Positions 1 to 7,191 of a DNA stretch of 64,000 bases are shown here, in pieces; the stretch's first letter is position 1; each line of letters begins with the position of its first letter. The notes beneath the pieces are model-generated. The model was not told where the DNA came from and made no database searches. It saw only the letters and a list, made by a program, of their open reading frames with translations. This stretch comes from Candidatus Poseidoniales archaeon (GTDB taxonomy: Archaea > Thermoplasmatota > Poseidoniia > Poseidoniales > Thalassarchaeaceae): positions 1 through 64,000 of the forward strand of contig JAPOFX010000008.1 in assembly GCA_028283505.1 (NCBI GenBank), in the 5' to 3' direction. Made by a program: the position numbers and the translations under genes.

Positions 1-60
1 GATAACTCATCAAAAATACTAGAAATAACAAAAGTAATGTTAGAGCGCATAAATCGTTAG
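1..60 (+). CDS. C-terminal tail of an unidentified protein, cut by the window edge
   Basis: Frame 1 is open from the first base to a TAG at 58-60 and encodes 19 residues (ending ILEITKVMLERINR), which looks like the amphipathic C-terminal helix of a real protein. The other two forward frames close within 25 bases. The stretch is so short that an open frame could arise by chance, so no function can be given. Confidence 0.35.
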   Translation, partial: DNSSKILEITKVMLERINR

Positions 61-265
61 AGAAATCGTCGGCATTTCGCCTAAGCCAGAATTCAATCCA
101 TGCCCATGCGAAGACCACCAGTAGAGCAGATGCCAAGTCTCTGCGATTCACCATTGGGCGTCGATGGGGGGGGCCTTCTTTACTCATTCGTGAAGCACCC
201 TACCGATCATGATGTGCCGGAAGAAAAAATAAAGTCCGACGCTGACCCCAATAGATTACTCGAGT
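61..265. other. Intergenic stretch with no recognisable gene
   Basis: About 200 bases between the edge fragment and the first complete gene. The 76-residue ORF starting at 100 is low-complexity and runs into the next gene in another frame, so I do not believe it. I saw no tRNA-like cloverleaf and no repeat. The only signal is an A-rich TATA-like element near 224-233. Confidence 0.5.
224..233 (+). promoter_or_regulatory. TATA-like element upstream of the SAP-domain membrane protein
   Basis: The sequence AAAAAATAAA lies about 45 bases before the ATG at 275. An archaeal TATA box here would start transcription near 255 and leave a leader of about 20 bases containing the GTGAT ribosome-site match. 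This is position and composition only. Confidence 0.35.
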
Positions 266-274
266 GTGATAGGA

Positions 275-2290
275 ATGCAGGAGGGAAAGGAAACATTCCC
301 AGGCAACACTATCTCTGGTGGTGTCTTTAAGATGGCGGCATTCTCACTAGTGTTCTTATCTTTTGTATTGATTACTGAGGGGGAATTCTCAGGTGCAGAG
401 TTTTTCGGGATCAATGGTTCATATTTTGTTCTGGTTGCGCTAGGGATGGTTGCGACTTTGTCATACCAGCACAAGGCCGTATTCACGAAGAAAGCAGGTG
501 AGAACAAAGTCCATTTTTGGAAACAATTCACACCCTATTTCATATATGCGAGAAGGGAGATTGACGTCAAGGATTTATCCTACTGGGTAAAAAAAACCAC
601 TACTACTGATTCTGAAACTGGCTCTCGCGATTCGAGTTACAGGACATACGTGTACGAGGGCAAGAAGACGATCTTCGTCTATAACGATAGTACTGACTAC
701 TTTCGTGAAATACTCGGGAAGGGCCCCAGACGGAAAAATGACGAGATGGATTTGGGCATGAAGATTTTCTTGCTAATCCTATTTGTGGTCGGCGTTGGGC
801 TCCTCGTCATCGGCGTAGATGAGCTGTACAGTGCTCTAACCGGTTCCGGGTCGGATGTTGGTTTGTTTTTGTCTTGGGTCCGTCCATCACTCTACACTCT
901 CATCGGGGCCTTCCTTATCATATTCCCGTGCGCACTCGCATGGGCGGAATTCTCGAAGCGGCGCCTCCTCGCCGCGGACCCCGTCACGCCTGACACCCCC
1001 CTCCATGACGCGGAGGAATGGTGGGACCCGAAGTCGCGGTTGAGGCGGGAGGAGGTCGACCTGGTGATCAAGAACGCCTCTGCGGGAGAGATGCGAGCGA
1101 CGGTGCTCTTGCTCGGGGCGTTCGCGATGGTTGGCTTGCCCGTGGTACTGGGAGGCGTTCTTCTCTTGGCCGCAGGCTCTTTGGGTTTGTCCGCCATTAT
1201 TGTGGTGGTAAACGGACCAATCAGTTTCCAGATGGCTGTCCTGAGCCTCTTCTTCCTCACCACCCTCCTAGGAACTTTCCTCTTCGCGTTTTATCAGAGC
1301 TTCAAGACTGTGCTCACCCCTGTGGTCAAGTGGGTGCTCGCAAGCCGGGGGGGCGCTATGGAAATCCACTACGTGAGCTGGAGGGGGCTCGTGGACATAG
1401 TCCATCTTGAGACGACCGAGATCACGGCCATCCACCAGACGACCCACCCATCATGGGCCGGCCCCCCTACGGACGCGTACATCATCGCTGGATGGAAGAT
1501 ATTCCGGGTGCCGTTGCACGATGATGCATCACGGCTCTGCGAGGTGCTCGGGATCGAGCTGGATAGGACCGAACCGAATCTGGCTGACCTCTATGTGAAG
1601 CAGGGCGAGATGTCCGGGAACAGGCCCAGGGGAGTCTCTGGGGACGCCGAGTTTGAAGGCTATCGTGACAGGCAGAGGCCGTTTGGGATGTGGTTCCTCA
1701 GCGGGTTCGTGTGGGCCTTCCTTCTCTTCCTCTCTTTTTTTCTTGTTGGCAGCTCTATCGATGAGGGCCCTCTGCTGGTCACCGGACTCGGTCTGTGGGT
1801 GACGTGGAAGATGTTCTCATTTGCCTTCAAGCGCCAGGTTCTGAGGGTCATGAACACCGAGGATCGGCTCTTGGTCGTCGACCAGTACATCGTACGCAGG
1901 AGGCAAGTTGAGGAGTGGCCGATAACGGAGGCGTCCCACATCGTCGCAAAGGGGAAGAGTAGGCCCGATCAGACCAACGAGGGGTGGTTCACACTAGTGG
2001 GGGTGAACACGGAGGGAGGCAAATGGGGGCCAGCATGGGAACACGATCTCGGTTACCTTCTGCCCCGGACAAAATCCGGCGATGTCGTTGAGGAGGCATC
2101 TGTGGCGATGGGAATCGTGGGGGGAATCTCGGACATCATCGGGATACCCATCGTGACCAGACCATACGAGGAAATGAAGGTCCAGCAGCTGAAGGAGGAG
2201 GCTCGAGGCCGGGGCCTCGAGGTCGGAGGCAGGAAAGCGGATCTGGTCTCTAGGCTCTATGAGAGCGATGCCATGGCCCGACAAGATTGA
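275..2290 (+). CDS. Polytopic membrane protein with C-terminal SAP motif
   Basis: A protein of about 671 residues with no function I recognise. It has hydrophobic segments near residues 25-45, 55-70, 170-195, 205-225, 285-345 and 485-530, separated by soluble stretches. The last 35 residues (VQQLKEEARGRGLEVGG, then KADLVSRLYES) match the SAP helix-extended-helix motif, usually a DNA- or RNA-binding module. The ORF opens with GTG at 266; I prefer the ATG at 275 because GTGAT precedes it by four bases. Base composition changes inside the gene: the first 500 bases are AT-richer than the rest. A nucleic-acid role at the membrane is inference only. Confidence 0.75.
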   Translation: MQEGKETFPGNTISGGVFKMAAFSLVFLSFVLITEGEFSGAEFFGINGSYFVLVALGMVATLSYQHKAVFTKKAGENKVHFWKQFTPYFIYARREIDVKDLSYWVKKTTTTDSETGSRDSSYRTYVYEGKKTIFVYNDSTDYFREILGKGPRRKNDEMDLGMKIFLLILFVVGVGLLVIGVDELYSALTGSGSDVGLFLSWVRPSLYTLIGAFLIIFPCALAWAEFSKRRLLAADPVTPDTPLHDAEEWWDPKSRLRREEVDLVIKNASAGEMRATVLLLGAFAMVGLPVVLGGVLLLAAGSLGLSAIIVVVNGPISFQMAVLSLFFLTTLLGTFLFAFYQSFKTVLTPVVKWVLASRGGAMEIHYVSWRGLVDIVHLETTEITAIHQTTHPSWAGPPTDAYIIAGWKIFRVPLHDDASRLCEVLGIELDRTEPNLADLYVKQGEMSGNRPRGVSGDAEFEGYRDRQRPFGMWFLSGFVWAFLLFLSFFLVGSSIDEGPLLVTGLGLWVTWKMFSFAFKRQVLRVMNTEDRLLVVDQYIVRRRQVEEWPITEASHIVAKGKSRPDQTNEGWFTLVGVNTEGGKWGPAWEHDLGYLLPRTKSGDVVEEASVAMGIVGGISDIIGIPIVTRPYEEMKVQQLKEEARGRGLEVGGRKADLVSRLYESDAMARQD

Positions 2291-2436
2291 ACAACGAGTG
2301 GGAGGCATGGGCAAGTGCATCATCCTACCGGGGGAATATTTGGTTTAGGCGAATAACGCACACTCATAGAGGGGTCCCCCCATCGGTAGTCAAGGCTAGG
2401 CGTTTGTCTGATAGTCGTGGAGAAGTGGGAAGGAGT

Positions 2437-3159
2437 ATGTTTTCTGAGGACTTTCAATCGTTTGTTTCATCTCGGTATTCCACGAGGTCCTTCCTTTCAA
2501 CCCCGGTCCCAGATGAGGTGATAGAGCAAATCATCGCAGATGGTCTGGCTGCACCTAGCTGGAGCAACACCAGGCCCATCCGGGTTGCCGTCGCCAAGGG
2601 GGACGTGCGTGACAGGCTTTCCAATGACTTTCTTACTAGGTGGGAGGCGATAAAGGGGGCCCGAAATGGAATATTAGGTAAGATCAAAGCAGTTCTGAAA
2701 AGACGGGGACTACCTACGAGCAACTGGATAATAACCAGGCCATATCACAAAGATCTGATCGATAGGTCCAAAAATCAAGGTAAAAATTTCTCCGAACATA
2801 TGGGTATAGACAGAGAAGATAAGGATGCCCGTGACGAGGCGTGGGCCAGGAATTACGATTTCTTTGGGGCTCCTGTGGAGTTGTTCATTTTCACACACAA
2901 ATCACTTGGCAAGTATTCTGCGTCTGATGCTGGACTATTCATGCAGAATCTCATTCTATCAGCGCATTCCAAGGGTTTGGGAACATGCCCACAAGGTGCA
3001 GTGGCAGTCTGGGAAGATGCCGTACGAAAGGAGTTTGAGGTCAGCAAAAATTATTCACTACTCTGTGGAATTTGCCTTGGGTACCCTAGTGACGACAGGG
3101 TAAATTCCTTCAAAGCAGATCGACCTAGTCCAGCGGAAATAATCCTACTGAATAAGTAG
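2437..3159 (+). CDS. Nitroreductase family flavoprotein
   Basis: A 240-residue FMN-dependent nitroreductase-like oxidoreductase. The N-terminus has the family signature (SSRYSTRSF, then a helix leading to APSWSNTRP, the FMN phosphate-binding region), the middle has a helix with MQNLILSAHSKGLGT, and the C-terminus has GICLGYP, all typical of the fold. Such enzymes use NAD(P)H to reduce nitro, quinone or enone substrates; the substrate cannot be read here. The ORF runs 50 codons further upstream, but ATG 2437 follows GGAAGGAGT and starts where the family starts. A 70-residue insert rich in basic residues sits mid-protein. Confidence 0.85.
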   Translation: MFSEDFQSFVSSRYSTRSFLSTPVPDEVIEQIIADGLAAPSWSNTRPIRVAVAKGDVRDRLSNDFLTRWEAIKGARNGILGKIKAVLKRRGLPTSNWIITRPYHKDLIDRSKNQGKNFSEHMGIDREDKDARDEAWARNYDFFGAPVELFIFTHKSLGKYSASDAGLFMQNLILSAHSKGLGTCPQGAVAVWEDAVRKEFEVSKNYSLLCGICLGYPSDDRVNSFKADRPSPAEIILLNK

Positions 3160-3221
3160 ATTCTGATTCTCTGGCCATTTAGGAATCGAAGGTTTGGGGG
3201 GCTGGGGGTGATAACGGATGA

Positions 3222-3983
3222 TCACGGCTCGGAAATATCGAAAGAATCAGCGGCTTGAGATATGACTCCCAATAACCTGTGAATCTCATCGTTCTTGGGG
3301 AGTCCTCTCATTATGACTCGGATGATAGTCTCCTCTATGCCCTGTTTTTTGTGTTCCTTAGTGGGCATGTTCCGCACCAATCTGCTGACTTCGGACCTTA
3401 GAACCCTCCTGAGTTCGGGATCTAGTAGCCTAGATTCTTGGGTTTCAGCATGGTCCTTGTCCGAATTGATTGAGTACCAAGAATAGCATATTATCGACAC
3501 TGCATGACTCAGGTTCAATATTGGATAGCCTTCCCATGTGGGTATTGTCAACAACAGGTCGCACTCATGTAGCTGATCGTTTGTCAACCCGATATCCTCT
3601 GGGCCAAATACAAATGCAACCTTACCTTCAACCCTCTGGAGGCGTTTAGGGAGCTCCTCGGGCGTGACGAAATGCCTGAAGGATATCTTGTCCCCTATTT
3701 CCCTCTTACCAGATGTACCTATGACTAATGAGCAGTCCTCCACCGCTTGATTGATGCTCTCAAAATGCATGCAATTTTCCAATATTTGCTGAGCGTGTTT
3801 CGCCCTGTTTCTAGCCTCGTCGGACCAGTTTCCATCTCTACCTACGACTCTCAATTCCTTGATTCCGAAATTCAGTATAGTTCGCGCTACTGCGCCTATG
3901 TTCCCGTCGTATTTCGGATCAATTAAGACTATTGTGACTTTTTCGCTTTCGGCAGGGGTGTCGATTTCCAATCTGCCTCCCAT
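3222..3983 (-). CDS. SPOUT-class tRNA/rRNA 2'-O-methyltransferase (TrmJ-like)
   Basis: A 253-residue SpoU/TrmH-family RNA methyltransferase. The N-terminal motif VTIVLIDPKYDGNIGAVART carries the N-G-AxxR element of motif 1. FVFGPEDIGL is motif 2 and IPTWEGYPILNLSHAV is motif 3, which together form the trefoil-knot AdoMet site. This motif set, with an extra C-terminal helical segment, resembles archaeal TrmJ, which methylates C32 of tRNA, but the exact target is inferred. It is the last gene of the minus-strand ribosomal-protein run, 37 bases after the S17e stop, so probably co-transcribed. Confidence 0.85.
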   Translation of the reverse strand: MGGRLEIDTPAESEKVTIVLIDPKYDGNIGAVARTILNFGIKELRVVGRDGNWSDEARNRAKHAQQILENCMHFESINQAVEDCSLVIGTSGKREIGDKISFRHFVTPEELPKRLQRVEGKVAFVFGPEDIGLTNDQLHECDLLLTIPTWEGYPILNLSHAVSIICYSWYSINSDKDHAETQESRLLDPELRRVLRSEVSRLVRNMPTKEHKKQGIEETIIRVIMRGLPKNDEIHRLLGVISQAADSFDISEP

Positions 3984-4020
3984 GAGAACTCGAAGAGAGC
4001 TCCGTTCATCAGCTATGCGC

Positions 4021-4212
4021 TCAGTCGACGCGCCTTTGCTTGTATCTTGTGATGTAACCAGCTATCCAGTTTCTCATTCTTTTATTCCCAACATCGGAAA
4101 ATTCGCTTACGAGTTGTTTATTGTTGTCAAAGTCATCAGTAAACTGGTCTGGGTATAGCTCAAGAAGCCTTATTGCTCTTATTTTGATGAAAGAAGGCCT
4201 GATATTTCCCAT
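4021..4212 (-). CDS. rps17e: 30S ribosomal protein S17e (eS17)
   Basis: A 63-residue archaeal/eukaryotic small-subunit protein. The start [21 protein letters not shown], the central [14 protein letters not shown] and the [13 protein letters not shown] end are all characteristic of S17e. The ORF track begins 40 codons upstream, but the ATG at 4212 has GGAGG eight bases before it and matches family length (about 60-65). The L31e stop lies at 4214, so the two genes are almost contiguous and S17e is probably translated from the same mRNA. The last residues (YKQRRVD) are basic and rRNA-facing. Confidence 0.93.
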   Translation of the reverse strand: MGNIRPSFIKIRAIRLLELYPDQFTDDFDNNKQLVSEFSDVGNKRMRNWIAGYITRYKQRRVD

Positions 4213-4213
4213 T

Positions 4214-4480
4214 TTATTCCTCCAGTAATTTGACCTCAAGGGGGAATCCCTCTTCTCTGGTGCAGACGATCTTGATTTTTCTCGGAGGCTTCTGCATTCC
4301 TCTGGACCAGATGTAATGGTTGACGGCCTCATCTATCCAGATATCTTCATCTTCCCTCTTCTTCATGTGCCTGGCAACGTGGTTTTTGATTTCTGTGATG
4401 GCTCTATTTGCCCTCCTTGTCCTAGGAACGTTCCATGCCGCCCTTAGAGGTATTGTCATCTCCTTAATCTCCGCCATCAT
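4214..4480 (-). CDS. rpl31e: 50S ribosomal protein L31e (eL31)
   Basis: An 88-residue large-subunit protein found in archaea and eukaryotes. [21 protein letters not shown] is the family N-terminal block, and [21 protein letters not shown] is the conserved C-terminal block. Two ATGs lie in tandem; both follow GAGGTGAG, and the second (4477) has the better spacing. It sits between L39e and S17e in the minus-strand operon, the usual archaeal L39e-L31e pairing. Confidence 0.95.
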   Translation of the reverse strand: MMAEIKEMTIPLRAAWNVPRTRRANRAITEIKNHVARHMKKREDEDIWIDEAVNHYIWSRGMQKPPRKIKIVCTREEGFPLEVKLLEE

Positions 4481-4481
4481 C

Positions 4482-4637
4482 TCACCTCTGAAGCTTACTT
4501 CTTCTCCACATGTGCCTCTTTGGGTGTGTGGTAGTATTGCGGTTTGTCCTCAGCATTACCCAGACTGGGACCCTTCTGTTCTGTTTTGTGACCTTCATCA
4601 ACCGCCTCTTTTTTGCGTGGGGCTTGTTTCTTGCCAT
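4482..4637 (-). CDS. rpl39e: 50S ribosomal protein L39e (eL39)
   Basis: A 51-residue, strongly basic protein of the large-subunit exit tunnel. The sequence begins [15 protein letters not shown] and ends [12 protein letters not shown], both diagnostic for L39e. The ORF track calls a start 23 codons upstream that would overlap S19e; the ATG at 4637 has AGGTG upstream and gives exactly the family length. It is followed within two bases by the L31e start region. Confidence 0.95.
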   Translation of the reverse strand: MARNKPHAKKRRLMKVTKQNRRVPVWVMLRTNRNTTTHPKRHMWRRSKLQR

Positions 4638-4647
4638 GTTATCACAC

Positions 4648-5118
4648 CTAATAATTCGAAAGTCCAGGGTGCCTCTCAATGGCTTGGTCCCTAACGTCAT
4701 GAGCAATTGAGTCTAGAAGGGATTGGCCTGCTGGAGTCAGCACTTTTCCATGATTTACGTTCCCTGCCGCATTCATCTTACTCTCTATGAGGCCGGCGTT
4801 GGACAGCTGTTGCATTACAGTCCTAGAGATATTTCGCGATCCTGCGACGGCTCTGTTGGGTTTGACGCCTCTGTCCTTGGGGCCACCGAAATGTTGTGCC
4901 ATGTGATTTGCCCCTATAGGCCCTAGCTTGCCAACTTTCCTGAGGATTGCCGCTGACCTGATGAACCACCAGTTGTCTTGTGTTGGGGGCCTTTCCCTGT
5001 GAGTACCGGTTTTGACGATTGTAGACCATTCAGGCGGACTAATCGCCTCCATTTCAGCCAAACGAGCTGAAAGCTCACCTATCAATAGGTCAGCCGGAAC
5101 ATCGTGGTACGTAGTCAT
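4648..5118 (-). CDS. rps19e: 30S ribosomal protein S19e (eS19)
   Basis: A 156-residue small-subunit protein, first gene of the S19e-L39e-L31e-S17e-methyltransferase operon. Family features include the opening [16 protein letters not shown], the winged-helix core with [24 protein letters not shown], and the end with [16 protein letters not shown]. The ATG at 5118 is chosen over the TTG at 5133 because GGTGAGG precedes it and it matches the family N-terminus. A TATA-like box 35 bases upstream supports transcription starting just ahead of this gene. Confidence 0.95.
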   Translation of the reverse strand: MTTYHDVPADLLIGELSARLAEMEAISPPEWSTIVKTGTHRERPPTQDNWWFIRSAAILRKVGKLGPIGANHMAQHFGGPKDRGVKPNRAVAGSRNISRTVMQQLSNAGLIESKMNAAGNVNHGKVLTPAGQSLLDSIAHDVRDQAIERHPGLSNY

Positions 5119-5149
5119 AGCCTCACCGAGCAACCGCGCGTCTAACAGT

Positions 5150-5161
5150 CCCTATTTAACC
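5150..5161 (-). promoter_or_regulatory. TATA box of the S19e ribosomal-protein operon
   Basis: On the minus strand GGTTAAATAGG lies about 36-40 bases before the S19e ATG. A start 25 bases downstream would give a leader of roughly 10 bases holding the GGTGAGG site. Composition and spacing fit an archaeal TATA element. Confidence 0.5.
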
Positions 5162-5242
5162 GTGATGACAAGTGAGTCGCGATACAGGGCCCCCTGAGGT
5201 TTGTTGGGCACTACAAGGATTGAAATTAGTATCGCCGCACGC

Positions 5243-6058
5243 ATGCGCATGAAAAAGACGATGTCTCAGAATCCTAACATGCTTAGGACCATGATTGGGA
5301 TCGGCCTGACTTTGATATTCGTACTGGGATACGCTGTTTATTCTAACACGGTTGAGTCGGAGTATTATGGATACAACACCTCGAATGAGATTGAGGCCTT
5401 AACTCTAAATCAAGATGATTCCGGGACCTCTGAGTGGTATGTATCCACCAACTCTCCAATTACTTGGATCAATGTTTCTGTCACTGGTGCACCAATAGAC
5501 TCTGTCCTAAAGGTCCAGGCCGATGGCGTCTCATGGTTTCACTCCCCACTTCTCGGAGAGAACAAAGATTACCCATTTAATTGCGAGGGTGACGGTGATT
5601 TCAGTGAATTAGTAGATACGTGTGCCTACTCTAGTAGCCACGAGTTGCCTGTACCTGATTCCGGGGATGTTGTGATCAGAGGGATAGTTTCCTCCGTACT
5701 TCCAATTGAAGGGCTCGGCTACCTACAGGCAGATGACATAAATGAGGCAGAGGACCTTGCTAGCGATCTCGTATATGGAGAAAGTGGTGTTGTGACATGG
5801 AGGATTGGAATCTACGACTCAGAAGGCAACACGACTTCAAGTCAGGATGTTTTCATTACAGCTGATGTCACAGTTCATGATTTAGTAGATGTCAAGGAGT
5901 TCGAAATCGATCCGATCGAGGAGTCTGTGTACAGCTTGGCCACCTTGATTGGTTGCTTCACTATGATGCTAATTGTTCCCCTGATAATCTACTTCTCAGC
6001 CATTTACAAGGCGAAGAAGGACGAAAGCGTGAGATTAGATGCGCCATCTCTTGACTAG
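5243..6058 (+). CDS. Exported protein anchored by N- and C-terminal membrane segments
   Basis: About 271 residues, no family recognised. After a short basic N-terminus comes one hydrophobic helix (MIGIGLTLIFVLGYAVYS), then about 190 polar residues rich in D, S, T and G with two cysteines that could pair, then a second helix (LIGCFTMMLIVPLIIYFSAIY) and a 20-residue charged tail. The middle is probably outside the membrane. The ORF begins with TTG at 5201; ATGs at 5243, 5249 and 5261 are all possible and none has a convincing ribosome site. It is convergent with the PqqD-like gene, overlapping by four bases. Confidence 0.7.
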   Translation: MRMKKTMSQNPNMLRTMIGIGLTLIFVLGYAVYSNTVESEYYGYNTSNEIEALTLNQDDSGTSEWYVSTNSPITWINVSVTGAPIDSVLKVQADGVSWFHSPLLGENKDYPFNCEGDGDFSELVDTCAYSSSHELPVPDSGDVVIRGIVSSVLPIEGLGYLQADDINEAEDLASDLVYGESGVVTWRIGIYDSEGNTTSSQDVFITADVTVHDLVDVKEFEIDPIEESVYSLATLIGCFTMMLIVPLIIYFSAIYKAKKDESVRLDAPSLD

Positions 6059-6429
6059 GTCTTTAGAATTACCAAGTTAAGCTTGAGGAACCGATTTACC
6101 GAAGAAGAGCACCGTTCGTGGGCCGGAACTATTTCCTCATTGTAGCATTCTTCCATAATATCGATGATCTCTCCGAATGACCTGTTTCCGTCCATCAGCT
6201 CCCATAGAGCAGAGTTCAGCTTGTCCAAGGGCCTCCTGAGATATTTCGGGGCTCTCAGAATTCTAGCAAGCATGCCCTCTATGAACGAGAAATCCTTCTC
6301 AATCACAATCACTACCTGTCTATTGGATATCCCGTATGGTTGAGTAATGATGGTGTCGTCACCGAAACTTTCGCCCAACGTCCATTCGCATGGAAGCCTG
6401 ACCGGTATACTGTTGACTGGGACTGCCAT
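6055..6429 (-). CDS. PqqD-like protein (RRE-type winged helix)
   Basis: A 124-residue protein whose C-terminal half (RRPLDKLNSALWELMDGNRSF, then GEIIDIMEECY) matches the PqqD fold: an L-D-xxG/S-xxLWxLxDG turn followed by a helix. In bacteria PqqD-like domains bind the leader of a ribosomally made peptide and present it to a modifying enzyme. Here no radical-SAM enzyme is adjacent, so that role is unproven. The N-terminal 50 residues are unassigned. Its start follows a GGGGTGA site that contains the stop codon of the 56-aa membrane gene, implying coupled translation. Confidence 0.7.
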   Translation of the reverse strand: MAVPVNSIPVRLPCEWTLGESFGDDTIITQPYGISNRQVVIVIEKDFSFIEGMLARILRAPKYLRRPLDKLNSALWELMDGNRSFGEIIDIMEECYNEEIVPAHERCSSSVNRFLKLNLVILKT

Positions 6430-6432
6430 AGG

Positions 6433-6603
6433 TCACCCCAGTATCACCCATATCATCAGACTTACCATGCAACAGGTGCCTGAGATCGCGAAGGACCTAG
6501 TTAGATTCTCTGAGCGTAAGACGTTTTTAGACACCCAGGTCAGAACTCCTAGGGTCGCGGATAAGAATAGAAGAACCTCGCTTCCGGGAGGTAAAGTTTC
6601 CAA
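6433..6603 (-). CDS. 56-aa two-helix membrane protein with TTG start (not in ORF track)
   Basis: A short gene filling the gap between the FMN reductase and the PqqD-like gene. TTG at 6603 lies one base after the reductase stop and has GAGGAG about six bases upstream. The product has hydrophobic stretches at residues 9-25 (VLLFLSATLGVLTWV) and 39-56 (ending CCMVSLMIWVILG), separated by a basic loop (SKNVLRSENLTRS). Its stop lies inside the ribosome site of pqqD. Spacing on both sides is what a real middle gene of an operon would show. Function unknown. Confidence 0.6.
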   Translation of the reverse strand: METLPPGSEVLLFLSATLGVLTWVSKNVLRSENLTRSFAISGTCCMVSLMIWVILG

Positions 6604-6604
6604 A

Positions 6605-7150
6605 TCATCTCCTCAGTTTGATCGTACTTTCGACTACGGAAGAGGAGATTGAGGATACACGCTTGATTAGGGAGTCATCTTTCAAATTTCCATTCTCATC
6701 AAATGCGCTCTTGATGTTAGGAATAGCCGCCTGTTCGGGTATTACCCATCCGTGAATCCATCTTGCTGCAATCCTCATATGATTCAGGGTGTTATTGCTC
6801 GACTGGCCACCCAATGTCGATACCAAGCCAAAGACCTTCCCTGAAGTGTGCTTTGAATATAGCCAGTCGAGGCTGTTTTTCATCACCCCACTCATGGTAC
6901 CATGGTACTCTGGACTGGAGAGTATAAATGCGTCTGCGTTGGTGGCCAACTCTTGGAACTCCTTGACGTTGGGATCATCCCAGCAACCCTCCGCTCCTAC
7001 AAGAGGGAGGGGTTTTGAACCATGATCCCAAATCACAGTTTTTGCCCCTAGACTAGAACACTCCTCCAAGATAATCTCAAGCATTCTGCCATTTGCGGAG
7101 TCTAGGTCGTACGTTCCGCAAATCCCCATGACCAGAATCTCATCTTCCAT
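6605..7150 (-). CDS. NADPH-dependent FMN reductase family protein
   Basis: A 181-residue flavodoxin-like reductase. The N-terminal strand-loop (VMGICGTYDLDSANGRMLEIIL) would hold the FMN phosphate; SSPEYHGTMSGVMKNSLDWL is the family's hallmark flavin and dimer motif; VSTLGGQSSNNTLNHMR is the third loop. Such proteins reduce FMN, quinones or azo compounds with NAD(P)H. It leads the minus-strand unit with the 56-aa membrane protein and the PqqD-like protein, with one base between the first two. The electron acceptor is unknown. Confidence 0.88.
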   Translation of the reverse strand: MEDEILVMGICGTYDLDSANGRMLEIILEECSSLGAKTVIWDHGSKPLPLVGAEGCWDDPNVKEFQELATNADAFILSSPEYHGTMSGVMKNSLDWLYSKHTSGKVFGLVSTLGGQSSNNTLNHMRIAARWIHGWVIPEQAAIPNIKSAFDENGNLKDDSLIKRVSSISSSVVESTIKLRR

Positions 7151-7191
7151 GGGTACGGATACAGGAACCCGTAATCAAAATATGGGTATGC

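Noticed and set aside
6347-6652. 101-aa plus-strand ORF over the PqqD/FMN reductase gap
   Set aside because: No ribosome site, no motif, and the opposite strand explains the region better with the 56-aa gene.
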